From an uncultured Clostridia bacterium (GTDB lineage: Bacteria; Bacillota_A; Clostridia; Oscillospirales; Acutalibacteraceae): a stretch of DNA of 7,049 nucleotides. The position numbers were made by a program, and so were the translations under genes. The DNA lies in the NCBI GenBank assembly GCA_944380625.1, contig CALWIE010000030.1, forward strand, positions 1 through 7,049, written 5' to 3'. Every line of letters starts with the position of its first letter. Position 1 is the first letter of the stretch. The notes beneath the pieces are model-generated. The model was not told the origin of the DNA, ran no database searches, and saw only the letters and a list, made by a program, of their open reading frames with translations. Shown piece by piece: positions 1 to 6,621 of the stretch.

Positions 1-16
1 CCTCAGCCCCGAAAAA

Positions 17-48
17 CCAGACCCTCCGGCAAGAAGCCCGGCTTTTTC
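17..48. terminator. Possible weak intrinsic terminator hairpin, either strand
   Basis: On the plus strand CCGGC (26-30), a 5-nt loop, and GCCCGG (36-41, one bulged C) are followed by CTTTTT. On the minus strand an alternative fold pairs AAAAA/TTTTT arms around the same region. The stem is short and has a bulge, and the neighbouring gene to the left is not visible, so the direction and even the function are unsure. The rest of 1-60 shows no gene. Confidence 0.3.
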
Positions 49-60
49 GCGCGCAAGTTC

Positions 61-113
61 GGAATAAATAGGGACGCGCAACGCTCCCTATGACAGACTC
101 CACCACTTATTCC
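61..113 (-). promoter_or_regulatory. Structured leader RNA just after the promoter
   Basis: Two nested inverted repeats. The inner hairpin (68-91) pairs ATAGGGA with TCCCTAT (7 bp) and continues as GCG/CGC around a 3-nt loop with one bulged base. The outer arms GGAATAA (61-67) and TTATTCC (107-113) are exact complements and stack directly on the inner stem on one side, leaving a 15-nt bulge on the other. The outer arm begins at the predicted transcription start. No start codon leading to a gene is seen between 113 and 1, so this is an untranslated leader of at least 110 nt. It may be a terminator/attenuator, an RNA-stability element or an unrecognised regulatory RNA. I do not match it to a known riboswitch class. 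Confidence 0.5.
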
Positions 114-120
114 ACAATAC

Positions 121-149
121 AGTATAGCCTGGCAAATCGGAACTGTCAA
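121..149 (-). promoter_or_regulatory. Sigma-A-type promoter reading leftward out of the window
   Basis: On the minus strand TTGACA (149-144) is followed after exactly 17 nt by TATACT (126-121). The -35 box is a perfect match to consensus and the -10 box differs at one base. The region is AT-rich against a very GC-rich background. Initiation is expected near position 113. The -35 box lies about 30 bp past the LCP stop codon. The gene served is outside the window. Confidence 0.8.
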
Positions 150-178
150 TGTCTTTTTCAAGGGTTTTACTTTTATTT

Positions 179-1447
179 TTAGTCACCTTTCACAAGGCCC
201 GGCTGCCCCTTCAGGGTCTCCCGCAAGAGGCCGGCCCCCTCTTGGACGCTGGCCTCGTCGGGCAAAAGCACATACAGCTCCTGCCCGGGCATGGACCAGG
301 TCTCCCGATAGGCGCTCTCCCCAAAGGCCGTGTAGGTGGAGACCTGCCAGTCCCCGGAGAGCGCCGGCGCCAGGGAGAGCAGCTTCTCCTGGGGGATGTT
401 CGTCTCCACGTTCCCCTCCACCGCCTGGAGCACCGCCGCAAGGTTCCACAAAAGGGCCGGGGAGGCCGCTTTTTCCACCACCGCCCGGATGACCTCCATC
501 TGGTTTTTGGCCCGCTGGAAATCCCCCTCGGGAAAGCTCATCCTCTCCCGGGCAAAGGCCAGGGCCTCTATCCCCGTAAGGTGGTTGTAGCCCTTTTGGT
601 AGGACTTGATGGGCTCCACGGTAAAGGCCCGGTCCGAGTAGACGGACACGCCCCCCAGGGCGTCGATGATCTCTACAAACCCGGTGAAGTTCACCCGAAG
701 GGTGTAATCCACCTCCACCCCGTAGAGGCCCTCCAAAGCCTCCACCGAAGCCCCCACCCCGTAGATCCCCGTGTGGGCCAGCTTGTCCCCGGCCCCGCCG
801 GTGCGGGAGAAGGTCACAAGGAAGTCCCGGGGGGTGGCCACCAGGGCCAGGGCCTTTCCGGGCACGTCCACCGCCGCCAGGATGTTCACATCGCTGCGGG
901 CCAGGGTGGCGATATCCCCGAAGGTGTCGCTGCCCCCCAGGTAGACCAAAAACCGGGAACCCGCCTCCCCAGAACCCGCCTGGAGGGTCTCCTCCTTTGC
1001 GGGCAGCTCCAGGGCCCCCAGCTTGCGCATCCCCTCCCGGGTCCAGTCGTAGCCCCGGGCGTCCTCCAAGCTCGCCTTCCAGGCCTCCTCCAAAAGGACG
1101 GCCTGGCACACTCCCTCCTTCAGGGCGTCCGCCAGGGCGAAAACCGTGGGGTACTCCTCCGGGTCCGGGGCCTGCCCCAGGGCCTCCTCCAGCCGGGCCA
1201 GGGCCAGGGGTTCCCCCTCCCCCACCTGGCCGAACCGGTAGCCTGCCGCCTCCGGGAGGGACTGGGCCGGGTCCTCCGCCCGCACAAAGACGCACAGTTC
1301 CCGCTTGGGCTGCGAGGGCTCTGCGATCTGTCCCAAGGTCCTCTTCGCCTGGCTGTAGGCCGAAAGCCCCAGGGCCAGCGCCAGGAGCAGCGCCACCCCC
1401 AAAAGGCCCCCGGCCAGGAGCAGCCCCTTCTTTGCTGGGCTCTTCAT
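179..1447 (-). CDS. LytR-CpsA-Psr (LCP) family polymer-to-cell-wall transferase
   Basis: A 422-residue membrane protein. MKSPAKK is followed by one hydrophobic segment (about 8-30), giving a short cytoplasmic end and the rest outside. Residues about 165-320 are the LCP catalytic domain: GGSD (171-174), RSD (184-186), TPRD (205-208), LAHTGIYG (223-230), LTGIEALAFARER (290-302) and GDFQRAKNQ (308-316). The Arg and Asp residues at these places bind the pyrophosphate of the lipid-linked donor and the metal in known LCP enzymes, which move glycopolymers from undecaprenyl pyrophosphate to peptidoglycan. The stretch at 35-160 is longer than in short LCP proteins and looks like an added outer-surface domain; about 100 residues after the core are also unassigned. 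It is the last gene of the run, 16 bp after the aldolase gene, with a purine-rich AAGGGG site before ATG. The context suggests it attaches the glycan made by this locus to the wall. LCP family call is sure, the particular polymer is inferred. Confidence 0.92.
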   Translation of the reverse strand: MKSPAKKGLLLAGGLLGVALLLALALGLSAYSQAKRTLGQIAEPSQPKRELCVFVRAEDPAQSLPEAAGYRFGQVGEGEPLALARLEEALGQAPDPEEYPTVFALADALKEGVCQAVLLEEAWKASLEDARGYDWTREGMRKLGALELPAKEETLQAGSGEAGSRFLVYLGGSDTFGDIATLARSDVNILAAVDVPGKALALVATPRDFLVTFSRTGGAGDKLAHTGIYGVGASVEALEGLYGVEVDYTLRVNFTGFVEIIDALGGVSVYSDRAFTVEPIKSYQKGYNHLTGIEALAFARERMSFPEGDFQRAKNQMEVIRAVVEKAASPALLWNLAAVLQAVEGNVETNIPQEKLLSLAPALSGDWQVSTYTAFGESAYRETWSMPGQELYVLLPDEASVQEGAGLLRETLKGQPGLVKGD

Positions 1448-1463
1448 CTCCCCCGCCCCCTTT

Positions 1464-3062
1464 TCAAACCCCGCAGGGCCGGTCCGGCCCGTAGGCCGAG
1501 GGGGTGAGGAACCGCAGCCCCAGGGGGAGCTTTTGCAACTGCTCCTTCATACGCCGCTGGCGCTCGCAGGCCTCTGCCGGGTTTACGGGCAGGGCCCCCT
1601 CCCGCCGGTAGTAGGGGGAGCCCGGCTGCAAAAAGCCGTCAAACCCCGCCAGCACCGCCTCCTTCGCCCCGCAGCGCCCCAGCAGCCGCAGGCACATGAG
1701 CCCCGCGTCGTCGGCCACCATGGGGTCCCCACTGAGGCACCGGTCGTAGTCCACCCACAGGCAGTCCGCCCCGGAAAAGGCCCCCAGGTTGGAGGTGAGC
1801 ACCAGCCGGGCCCCCTCCTGGTCCCGGATCTCCCGCCCCAGGATGTCCAGCTTCTTGTGGTTGCTCACAAAGCAGGCCTCCACGGAAAACCGGGGGTCGG
1901 AGAAGTTCACCGCCGCCACGAAGGGCCTCTCCCGGCGGATATATTCCAAGATCTCCCGCTCCCGGGCCCGCAGGCTGGGGCCGGGGGCCAGCACCAGGGG
2001 CGTCCTGCCCCCCATGAGCCCGGAGAGCTCCTCCACCGCCCGGGTGTCATCGATGGACCGGCTCTGGAACCGGGCGTACAGCTGCCCGGCCAGGTCCCGG
2101 TCGAACTCCACCCGGCGCTCCCGGGGGATCATCCGGAGGATCTTCTCAATGTCCTGGGTGGTTAGGGTCTGCCGGTTCAAAAGGTAGGCGGCGTAGTTGG
2201 GGTGGCAGCCGTGGACCGCCGCAATGTGGTAGGCCATGGAGTAGCCCCACTCGTACTCCCGCCGCAGCAGGGCGATGTACTCGTCGTAGACGTCCATCAC
2301 CAGGGCGGCGTCGTACCGGGACTGGATGTTCCGGTTGATATAGCGGGTGATGAGCTCCGTGGGCAGGTTCCCCGCCCCCCGGCCCATGCCGTAGACAGAG
2401 GCGTCCAAAATCACGTCCCGCTTTGTCTCCAAAGAGGCCAGGGCCTGAGCGTTGGAAAAGGCCAGCTGCAGGTTGTTGTGGCCGTGGAACCCCAGCCGGA
2501 TGCCGCTGTCCATGTTCCCGTCGATCAGGTGGAACTGCCGGGCCAGCTGGCTGCGGTACATGCTGCCCAGGGTGTCCACGATATAAAAGGCGAAGGGCCG
2601 CAGGCGGTTGACCTTTTCCACCAGCCGCAGCAGCTCCAGGTCCGTGTAAAACGCCGTCCCCACCGGCTGGACGAACACCTGGTACCCCCGCTCGCCGATC
2701 TCCCGGGCCCACCGCAGGGCCCGGTCCGTATCCTCCCGGTGGAAGGTCAGCCGTATGCCCTCAATGTCTCCCTCCTCCCGGAAGGGCAGGCGCTCCGGGG
2801 AGAGCTCGTCCTCCCCCAGGGCGATCATGGCCACGAACATGGCCCGCCGGTCCCGCTGGGGCAGCAGCCGGGCGATCTGCCGGGGGCTTCCGAACAGGGA
2901 ACACCCCTCCCCCCGGGGCCGGCCGGTGAGGAAGCCGCACTCCACAATGTCCACCCCGGCGCCGTTGAGCTTTTCCAAAATGGCCAGCATGGCCCCTTTC
3001 CCAAACTCCCAGTTGTTCACATAGCCCCCGTCCCGCAGGGTGCAGTCCAGCACTTGTATCAT
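1464..3062 (-). CDS. DRE-TIM aldolase (HMGL-like/4-hydroxy-2-oxovalerate aldolase-like) with extra C-terminal domain
   Basis: A 532-residue protein. Residues 1 to about 300 form an HMGL-like TIM barrel: CTLRDGG at 7-13 gives the Arg10-Asp11 pair; VECGF at 40-44; GFHGHNN at 191-197 supplies His193 and His195, which with Asp11 should bind a divalent metal; GMGRGAGNLPTE at 225-236 is the glycine-rich signature close to that of 4-hydroxy-2-oxovalerate aldolases. The family makes or breaks C-C bonds between pyruvate or acetyl-CoA and a carbonyl partner. Residues about 350-532 are a second domain opening with PLVLAPGPSL (355-364), a Rossmann-like glycine motif, with VNFSDPRF and FVSNHKK (385-404) after it; this resembles the MptE-like/DUF115 fold and I do not know its function. 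The usual regulatory domain of isopropylmalate or citramalate synthases is not seen. ATG lies 1 nt after the KdsB-like stop, with a GGGGGAG site inside that gene. The substrate is inferred: pyruvate plus a sugar-derived aldehyde to make a 2-keto-3-deoxy acid for CMP activation. Confidence 0.83.
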   Translation of the reverse strand: MIQVLDCTLRDGGYVNNWEFGKGAMLAILEKLNGAGVDIVECGFLTGRPRGEGCSLFGSPRQIARLLPQRDRRAMFVAMIALGEDELSPERLPFREEGDIEGIRLTFHREDTDRALRWAREIGERGYQVFVQPVGTAFYTDLELLRLVEKVNRLRPFAFYIVDTLGSMYRSQLARQFHLIDGNMDSGIRLGFHGHNNLQLAFSNAQALASLETKRDVILDASVYGMGRGAGNLPTELITRYINRNIQSRYDAALVMDVYDEYIALLRREYEWGYSMAYHIAAVHGCHPNYAAYLLNRQTLTTQDIEKILRMIPRERRVEFDRDLAGQLYARFQSRSIDDTRAVEELSGLMGGRTPLVLAPGPSLRAREREILEYIRRERPFVAAVNFSDPRFSVEACFVSNHKKLDILGREIRDQEGARLVLTSNLGAFSGADCLWVDYDRCLSGDPMVADDAGLMCLRLLGRCGAKEAVLAGFDGFLQPGSPYYRREGALPVNPAEACERQRRMKEQLQKLPLGLRFLTPSAYGPDRPCGV

Positions 3063-3063
3063 C

Positions 3064-3801
3064 TCAGATCTCCCCCTTGTCCAGTTTTTCCCGAAGGACC
3101 CCCCGCACGTACTCCAGGTCCTTGGGGGTGTCCACCGAGAGGGTGCGGGCCTCTACGGGGATCATTTTCAAAGGCTTTCCGTGCTCGATAAACCGCAGCT
3201 CGTTTACATCCTCAATGGCCTCCAGGGGCCCCCGGGGGGTGTTGTGGAAAAAGTCCAGGGCCTCCCGGGTGTAGCAGAGGACCCCCAGGTGTTTGTAAAA
3301 GGGGAAGTCCACCCGGCCCTTGGGGTGGGGGATGGGGCTGCGGGAGAAAAACAGGGCGTTGCCCGCCCCGTCGGCCACCACCTTGATGTTGGTCTCGTCC
3401 ACCGCCTCCGCCGGGGAGTGGATGGGGGCCATCAGGTTGGCGGCGAAAAACCCCTCCGGGGAGGCGGGCACCACCTGGTCTATCAGGCCCGGGTCGATGA
3501 GGGGCTCGTCCCCGTTGACGCAGACAAACAGGTCTCCCTCCATCCCCTGGGCCGCCTCATACACCCGCTGGGTGCTGGTGGGGCACTGGGGAGAGGTCCT
3601 CTTGCAGGGGATCTGGTACTGGGCGCAGGCCTCCTCCACCGCCTGGTGGTCCGTGGCCACCCACACCTCTTGGACCCGGCGGGCCTTTTTCACCTGGTGG
3701 TACACCCACCAGACCATGGGCCGCCCCCACAGGTCGGCCAGGGGCTTGCCTTTAAACCGGCTGGAATCGTACCGCGCCGGGATGATCGCGATCACGCGCA
3801 T
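3064..3801 (-). CDS. KdsB-like CMP-sugar-acid cytidylyltransferase
   Basis: A 245-residue protein of the size of 3-deoxy-manno-octulosonate cytidylyltransferase (KdsB), which joins CTP and a 2-keto-3-deoxy sugar acid to give the CMP-sugar and pyrophosphate. Motifs in order: IIPARYDSSRFKGKPL (6-21), the CTP/phosphate loop; VATD (48-51); VNGDEPLI (95-102), with Asp98 in the place of the metal-binding Asp; FSRSPIP (152-158); and VDTPKDLEYVR (223-233). One site differs: where KdsB normally has (S/T)GTDR, this protein has TSTQR (75-79), so the sugar acid may not be Kdo. It sits between a glycosyltransferase gene and an aldolase gene, with the aldolase ATG only 1 nt after its stop, which points to joint production of one activated sugar acid. 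Cytoplasmic, no signal peptide. Family call is sure. Naming it kdsB would imply LPS Kdo synthesis, which does not suit a genome with Gram-positive features, so no symbol is given. CMP-nonulosonate synthetase (NeuA-like) is a less good match. Confidence 0.88.
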   Translation of the reverse strand: MRVIAIIPARYDSSRFKGKPLADLWGRPMVWWVYHQVKKARRVQEVWVATDHQAVEEACAQYQIPCKRTSPQCPTSTQRVYEAAQGMEGDLFVCVNGDEPLIDPGLIDQVVPASPEGFFAANLMAPIHSPAEAVDETNIKVVADGAGNALFFSRSPIPHPKGRVDFPFYKHLGVLCYTREALDFFHNTPRGPLEAIEDVNELRFIEHGKPLKMIPVEARTLSVDTPKDLEYVRGVLREKLDKGEI

Positions 3802-3808
3802 ACAGTCT

Positions 3809-3814
3809 CCTCCT
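3809..3814 (-). promoter_or_regulatory. Ribosome binding site that fixes the start of the KdsB-like gene
   Basis: AGGAGG on the minus strand lies 7 nt before ATG at 3801, in the 20-bp gap after the stop of the GT2 gene. A second AAAGGAG lies just upstream (3815-3821). The frame is open for about 1 kb further upstream, but that stretch is antisense-free shadow of the GT2 gene in another frame, and the site together with the family N-terminus (MRVIAIIPAR) settles the start. Confidence 0.8.
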
Positions 3815-3821
3815 CTCCTTT

Positions 3822-5543
3822 TTACCGGGGTTTTGGCTCCCGCCGCCACAGCCGGGCCACCGCCCGCAGGGGGGCGGTCACCCGCCAGCTGGTGGAGCTC
3901 TCGTAGAGCCGGGCCGTCTCCCGGCGGGCCTCCTCCAGCGCCTGGGGGGAGGGTGCCGGGGCGGGGGTTTTCCCTCCCGAGGGCTCCTTCCCCCGGGCGG
4001 CCTTGTAGAGGTTCCAGTTCTCTATAATCCTTTGGGACCAGAGCTCCAGGGCCGGGGCGCTTACCACCTCGAAGCCCTCGGGGGCGGGGTAGCTCCCTTT
4101 GCAGCAGTTCTCCCCGTCGTGAAAGTCGTAGCACAGGACGCTGGGCAAGTGGACCACCACCTCCCCCTGGAGCACCTGGCGGCGGCCGTTGGGCTTCCAG
4201 TCCAGGCGGGTGATGAGGAAGTCCCGCAGCCGCTCCCCCAGGGGCAGGAACCCCCGGTTGTAAATGTGGTCCTCCCCATAGGAGTCCAGCAAGGCCCGAA
4301 TTAGGTAGTGCCGGGGCAGGGCCCCAAAGCACAGGGTGGTCAGCTCCTCCCGGCTCTCCAGGCCGAAGAAGGCCCCCTCCAGCCTCCGGCGCTTGAGCCC
4401 CAGGCCGGGCAGCGCCTCGGGGGCCAGCACAAGGCCCCCCTCCTCCCACAAAGCCAGCAGGGAGAGGTATTCCTCCACATACCGCCACCGCCCCAAGGAG
4501 GCGGCGTCCCGGACATTTTGGGGCACCTCCTCCCGGGAGAGCCACCCCTCCCCGGGCTCCACCACCCGGGCGGCGGGAAAGTGCGCCCTCAAAGTCTCCC
4601 GCGGGCCCGGGGGCAGGTCCCGGCGGCAGTGGGCCGCGATAAAGGTCTCGGGGATCACCGGCCGGTCCATGTACTCCAGCACCCGGGCGGCGTCCTTGTC
4701 CTCCTTCAGGTAGGGGTTCAGGCGGAAGTCCGCCGCAAACTCCCGGAGGAACTCTATAAAGTCCGGCAAAAACAGGGGCCTGGACTGGGTCATGTTCCAC
4801 AGCAGCTGCCGGGCACAGGCGTACACCGCCTCCTGTTTGTAGGCGGGGGCGCAGGTGGTGAGGAACCGCCGGAAGGCCTTTACCAGGTCCACCATATCCC
4901 CCCGCTGGGTGGTGGAGATGGTTCCCGGCCGCCGGTAGTAGTTGTAAAAGGCCTGGGGCACATAGGCGATTTTGGAGCAGCGTGTCACCAGGGCGGGGAT
5001 CAGGGCGATGTCCTCAAAGAGCATCCGCTCGTAGCGGTTCTCCTCCCAGATGGACCGGTGGAACAGCTTGTTGACGCTGTAGGTCAGGTTGTTCCCCCGG
5101 GCGATGTAGCCGGGGAGGTCTATCTCCTCCTGGGGATAGCAGGGCACCACCACCTCCCGGTCCTCCTCCACATAGCGGATGCGCACGTCGCACATGACCA
5201 GGTCGAAGTCCCCCTCTTTGGCCCGGGCGTAGAGGGTCTCGGCCATCTCCGGCTCGATGGTGTCGTCCGAGTCCAGAAAGAGGAGGTACTCCCCCCGGGC
5301 CAGGGCGGCCCCGGCGTTGCGGGCCATGCCCAAGCCCTGGTTCTCCTGGTGGAGCACCCGCACCACCTCCGGGTACTCCCGGGCGTAGCGGTCGCAGATC
5401 TGGGGGCAGCGGTCGGGGCTGCCGTCGTCCACCAGGATGACCTCCTTCTCCTGGAGGGTCTGGCCCAGGGCGGAGTCCACCGCCCGCTCCAGGTAATTTT
5501 CCACCCCGTACACGGGGACGATCAAGGACACTTTAATCTCCAT
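3822..5543 (-). CDS. Two-domain glycosyltransferase: GT2 domain plus degenerate GT32-like domain
   Basis: A 573-residue protein with two glycosyltransferase-like parts. Residues 1 to about 210 form a GT-A GT2 domain: LIVPVY at 7-12, VDDGS at 38-42 (nucleotide binding), DSDD at 91-94 (the DxD metal site) and FEDIAL at 176-181 (ED, likely catalytic base). All key residues are intact. After a helical linker, residues about 297-480 follow the GT32 (capsular polysaccharide synthesis, mannosyltransferase Och1-like) pattern: an IPET opening, then YLSLLALWEEGGLVLAPE (359-376). GT32 enzymes usually have GG-x-Y-x-D-x-D at this point; here it reads GGLVLAPEA, so the metal site appears lost. The C-terminus carries SSTSWRVTAPLR (549-560), a tail motif common in surface-polysaccharide transferases. 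ATG at 5543 overlaps the upstream gene by 11 bp and follows GGGAGG by 5 nt. There is no membrane segment. The likely role is addition of one sugar during assembly of the surface polymer; the sugar is unknown. Confidence 0.85.
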   Translation of the reverse strand: MEIKVSLIVPVYGVENYLERAVDSALGQTLQEKEVILVDDGSPDRCPQICDRYAREYPEVVRVLHQENQGLGMARNAGAALARGEYLLFLDSDDTIEPEMAETLYARAKEGDFDLVMCDVRIRYVEEDREVVVPCYPQEEIDLPGYIARGNNLTYSVNKLFHRSIWEENRYERMLFEDIALIPALVTRCSKIAYVPQAFYNYYRRPGTISTTQRGDMVDLVKAFRRFLTTCAPAYKQEAVYACARQLLWNMTQSRPLFLPDFIEFLREFAADFRLNPYLKEDKDAARVLEYMDRPVIPETFIAAHCRRDLPPGPRETLRAHFPAARVVEPGEGWLSREEVPQNVRDAASLGRWRYVEEYLSLLALWEEGGLVLAPEALPGLGLKRRRLEGAFFGLESREELTTLCFGALPRHYLIRALLDSYGEDHIYNRGFLPLGERLRDFLITRLDWKPNGRRQVLQGEVVVHLPSVLCYDFHDGENCCKGSYPAPEGFEVVSAPALELWSQRIIENWNLYKAARGKEPSGGKTPAPAPSPQALEEARRETARLYESSTSWRVTAPLRAVARLWRREPKPR

Positions 5544-6621
5544 AGTTTCCTCCCAACACCTTCAAAACGCTGCGCAGCTCGTAGACCGTCTCCGGGACAA
5601 AGGTGTTGCGCCCGGCAAACTGCCTGCGGAAAACCTCCAGATACCGGGCGAGGATGTGGTTTTCCTTCCACAGGACCCGGCCGGTGTAGAGCTTGTACAG
5701 CAGCACGGTGCTCTCGTCCAGCCCCAGGCAGAGCCTGGCGCTCAAAGCGGCGTTGGAGCACACGGTCAAAACCACCTGGCGCCCGGGGGGTTCGTTTAAA
5801 AGGAACAGCTCCCAGGGGGCGGCCAGGTCCAGCTTGGGGGTGAGCCCCAGGGCCAGGGGCCGGTTCTCCCCGTTGCGGGGGTGGGGCTTGACGCCGAAGT
5901 TTTCCGCCCCCACCGCCCGCTGGCACTCCTCCATGAGCTCCAGGTCGTTGCCGGAGATCCCCTCCGCCCGGAAGGACTGCTCCAAAAACAGGAAGGGGGG
6001 CAGGTCCCGGGGAGGACGGTAGGAAAACACAAAGTTCAAGGCCTCCCGAAGCTCCCCGTCCCGGCGGGAGAGCTTTGGCAGGGGGAGGTTTTTGAGCCTG
6101 TCCCCCCGCATGGCCAGCCCCGGCTCGTAGAGGAGGGCGGCCTCCGTCTTCTCCCCCAGCCGGCCCCCCTCCGGATGGCGGTTTACCGCCGCCCGGTCCG
6201 GCCTTAAAAAGTCGATCACATAGCTGGAAAAGCCGTCCTCCATCCAGTAAAAGGGGCAGGGGTCCCTATAGTACCGGCAGGCGAGCAGCCGGCAGAGCCA
6301 GTCGAAGTTGGGGTAAAACACCTGGGCGTAAGAGGGCTCTAATTCCTCCCCCAGGGCCCAGCGCAGCAAAGACTCCCCCTGCTGAAAGCACCGGTCCACC
6401 GCCTCCTCCCGGTTCATGGGGAAGCGGCCGCCCAGCTCCGCCGTCCGGGCGGGGATCACCCGGGAAAAGAGCCCGGTCTCCCGTAGGCGGGGGGCCAGCT
6501 CCAAAAGGCCCGGGGTCACGTCGGTGAGGACCAAATCCGCCTCCCCCGGACCCCGCAGGCGCAGGTTCACCGCCGTGAGCAGATGGTATACGGAATTTAC
6601 AAGATACAGGGATTTTTCCAC
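5533..6621 (-). CDS. GT52/polysialyltransferase-like glycosyltransferase (probable CMP-sugar-acid transferase)
   Basis: A 362-residue protein, the usual size for this family. The start is taken as GTG at 6621 because AAGGAGG lies 6 nt before it and the family N-terminus (YLVNSVYHLLTAVNL, 6-20) follows at once. A start at 7005 in the same frame would add about 128 low-complexity Gly/Pro-rich residues that are only a shadow of the upstream gene. Motifs seen: EDG at 128-130 (the D/E-D/E-G acid motif with the likely catalytic base), KPHPR at 245-249 (HP motif, CMP binding), and CSN at 288-290 in the position of the S/T-S motif. These are the conserved sites of bacterial sialyl- and polysialyltransferases with a GT-B fold. 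No signal peptide or membrane segment is visible, so it should work in the cytoplasm on a growing glycan. It overlaps the upstream gene by 25 bp and the downstream GT2 gene by 11 bp, suggesting translational coupling. The donor may be the product of the KdsB-like enzyme two genes downstream; this is inference. Confidence 0.82.
   Translation of the reverse strand: MEKSLYLVNSVYHLLTAVNLRLRGPGEADLVLTDVTPGLLELAPRLRETGLFSRVIPARTAELGGRFPMNREEAVDRCFQQGESLLRWALGEELEPSYAQVFYPNFDWLCRLLACRYYRDPCPFYWMEDGFSSYVIDFLRPDRAAVNRHPEGGRLGEKTEAALLYEPGLAMRGDRLKNLPLPKLSRRDGELREALNFVFSYRPPRDLPPFLFLEQSFRAEGISGNDLELMEECQRAVGAENFGVKPHPRNGENRPLALGLTPKLDLAAPWELFLLNEPPGRQVVLTVCSNAALSARLCLGLDESTVLLYKLYTGRVLWKENHILARYLEVFRRQFAGRNTFVPETVYELRSVLKVLGGNYGD

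Noticed and set aside
149..1507. Long plus-strand open frame (452 codons) opposite the LCP gene
   Set aside because: It is antisense to a gene with clear LCP motifs, has Pro/Gly/His/Gln-rich low-complexity content, and no family resemblance. Long empty frames are expected opposite high-GC genes.
1464..3062. Isopropylmalate or citramalate synthase of amino acid biosynthesis
   Set aside because: The barrel motifs are closer to 4-hydroxy-2-oxovalerate aldolase, the LeuA-type regulatory domain is missing, and the neighbours are glycan genes.
3064..3801. True LPS Kdo pathway (kdsB sensu stricto)
   Set aside because: No other Kdo or lipid A gene is in the window, the GTDR-type motif is altered, and the operon ends in an LCP wall ligase, which fits a Gram-positive-type envelope.
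3802..4800. N-terminal extension of the KdsB-like protein to 4800
   Set aside because: The extension overlaps the GT2-GT32 gene in another frame and is low complexity. ATG at 3801 has AGGAGG and gives the normal KdsB length.
4308..5843. Plus-strand open frame of 511 codons opposite the GT2 and polyST-like genes
   Set aside because: It spans two real genes on the other strand, has biased Gly/Pro/Val/His composition, and lacks a ribosome site or any recognisable motif. Similar plus-strand frames at 2202-3191 and 3040-3906 were dropped for the same reason.
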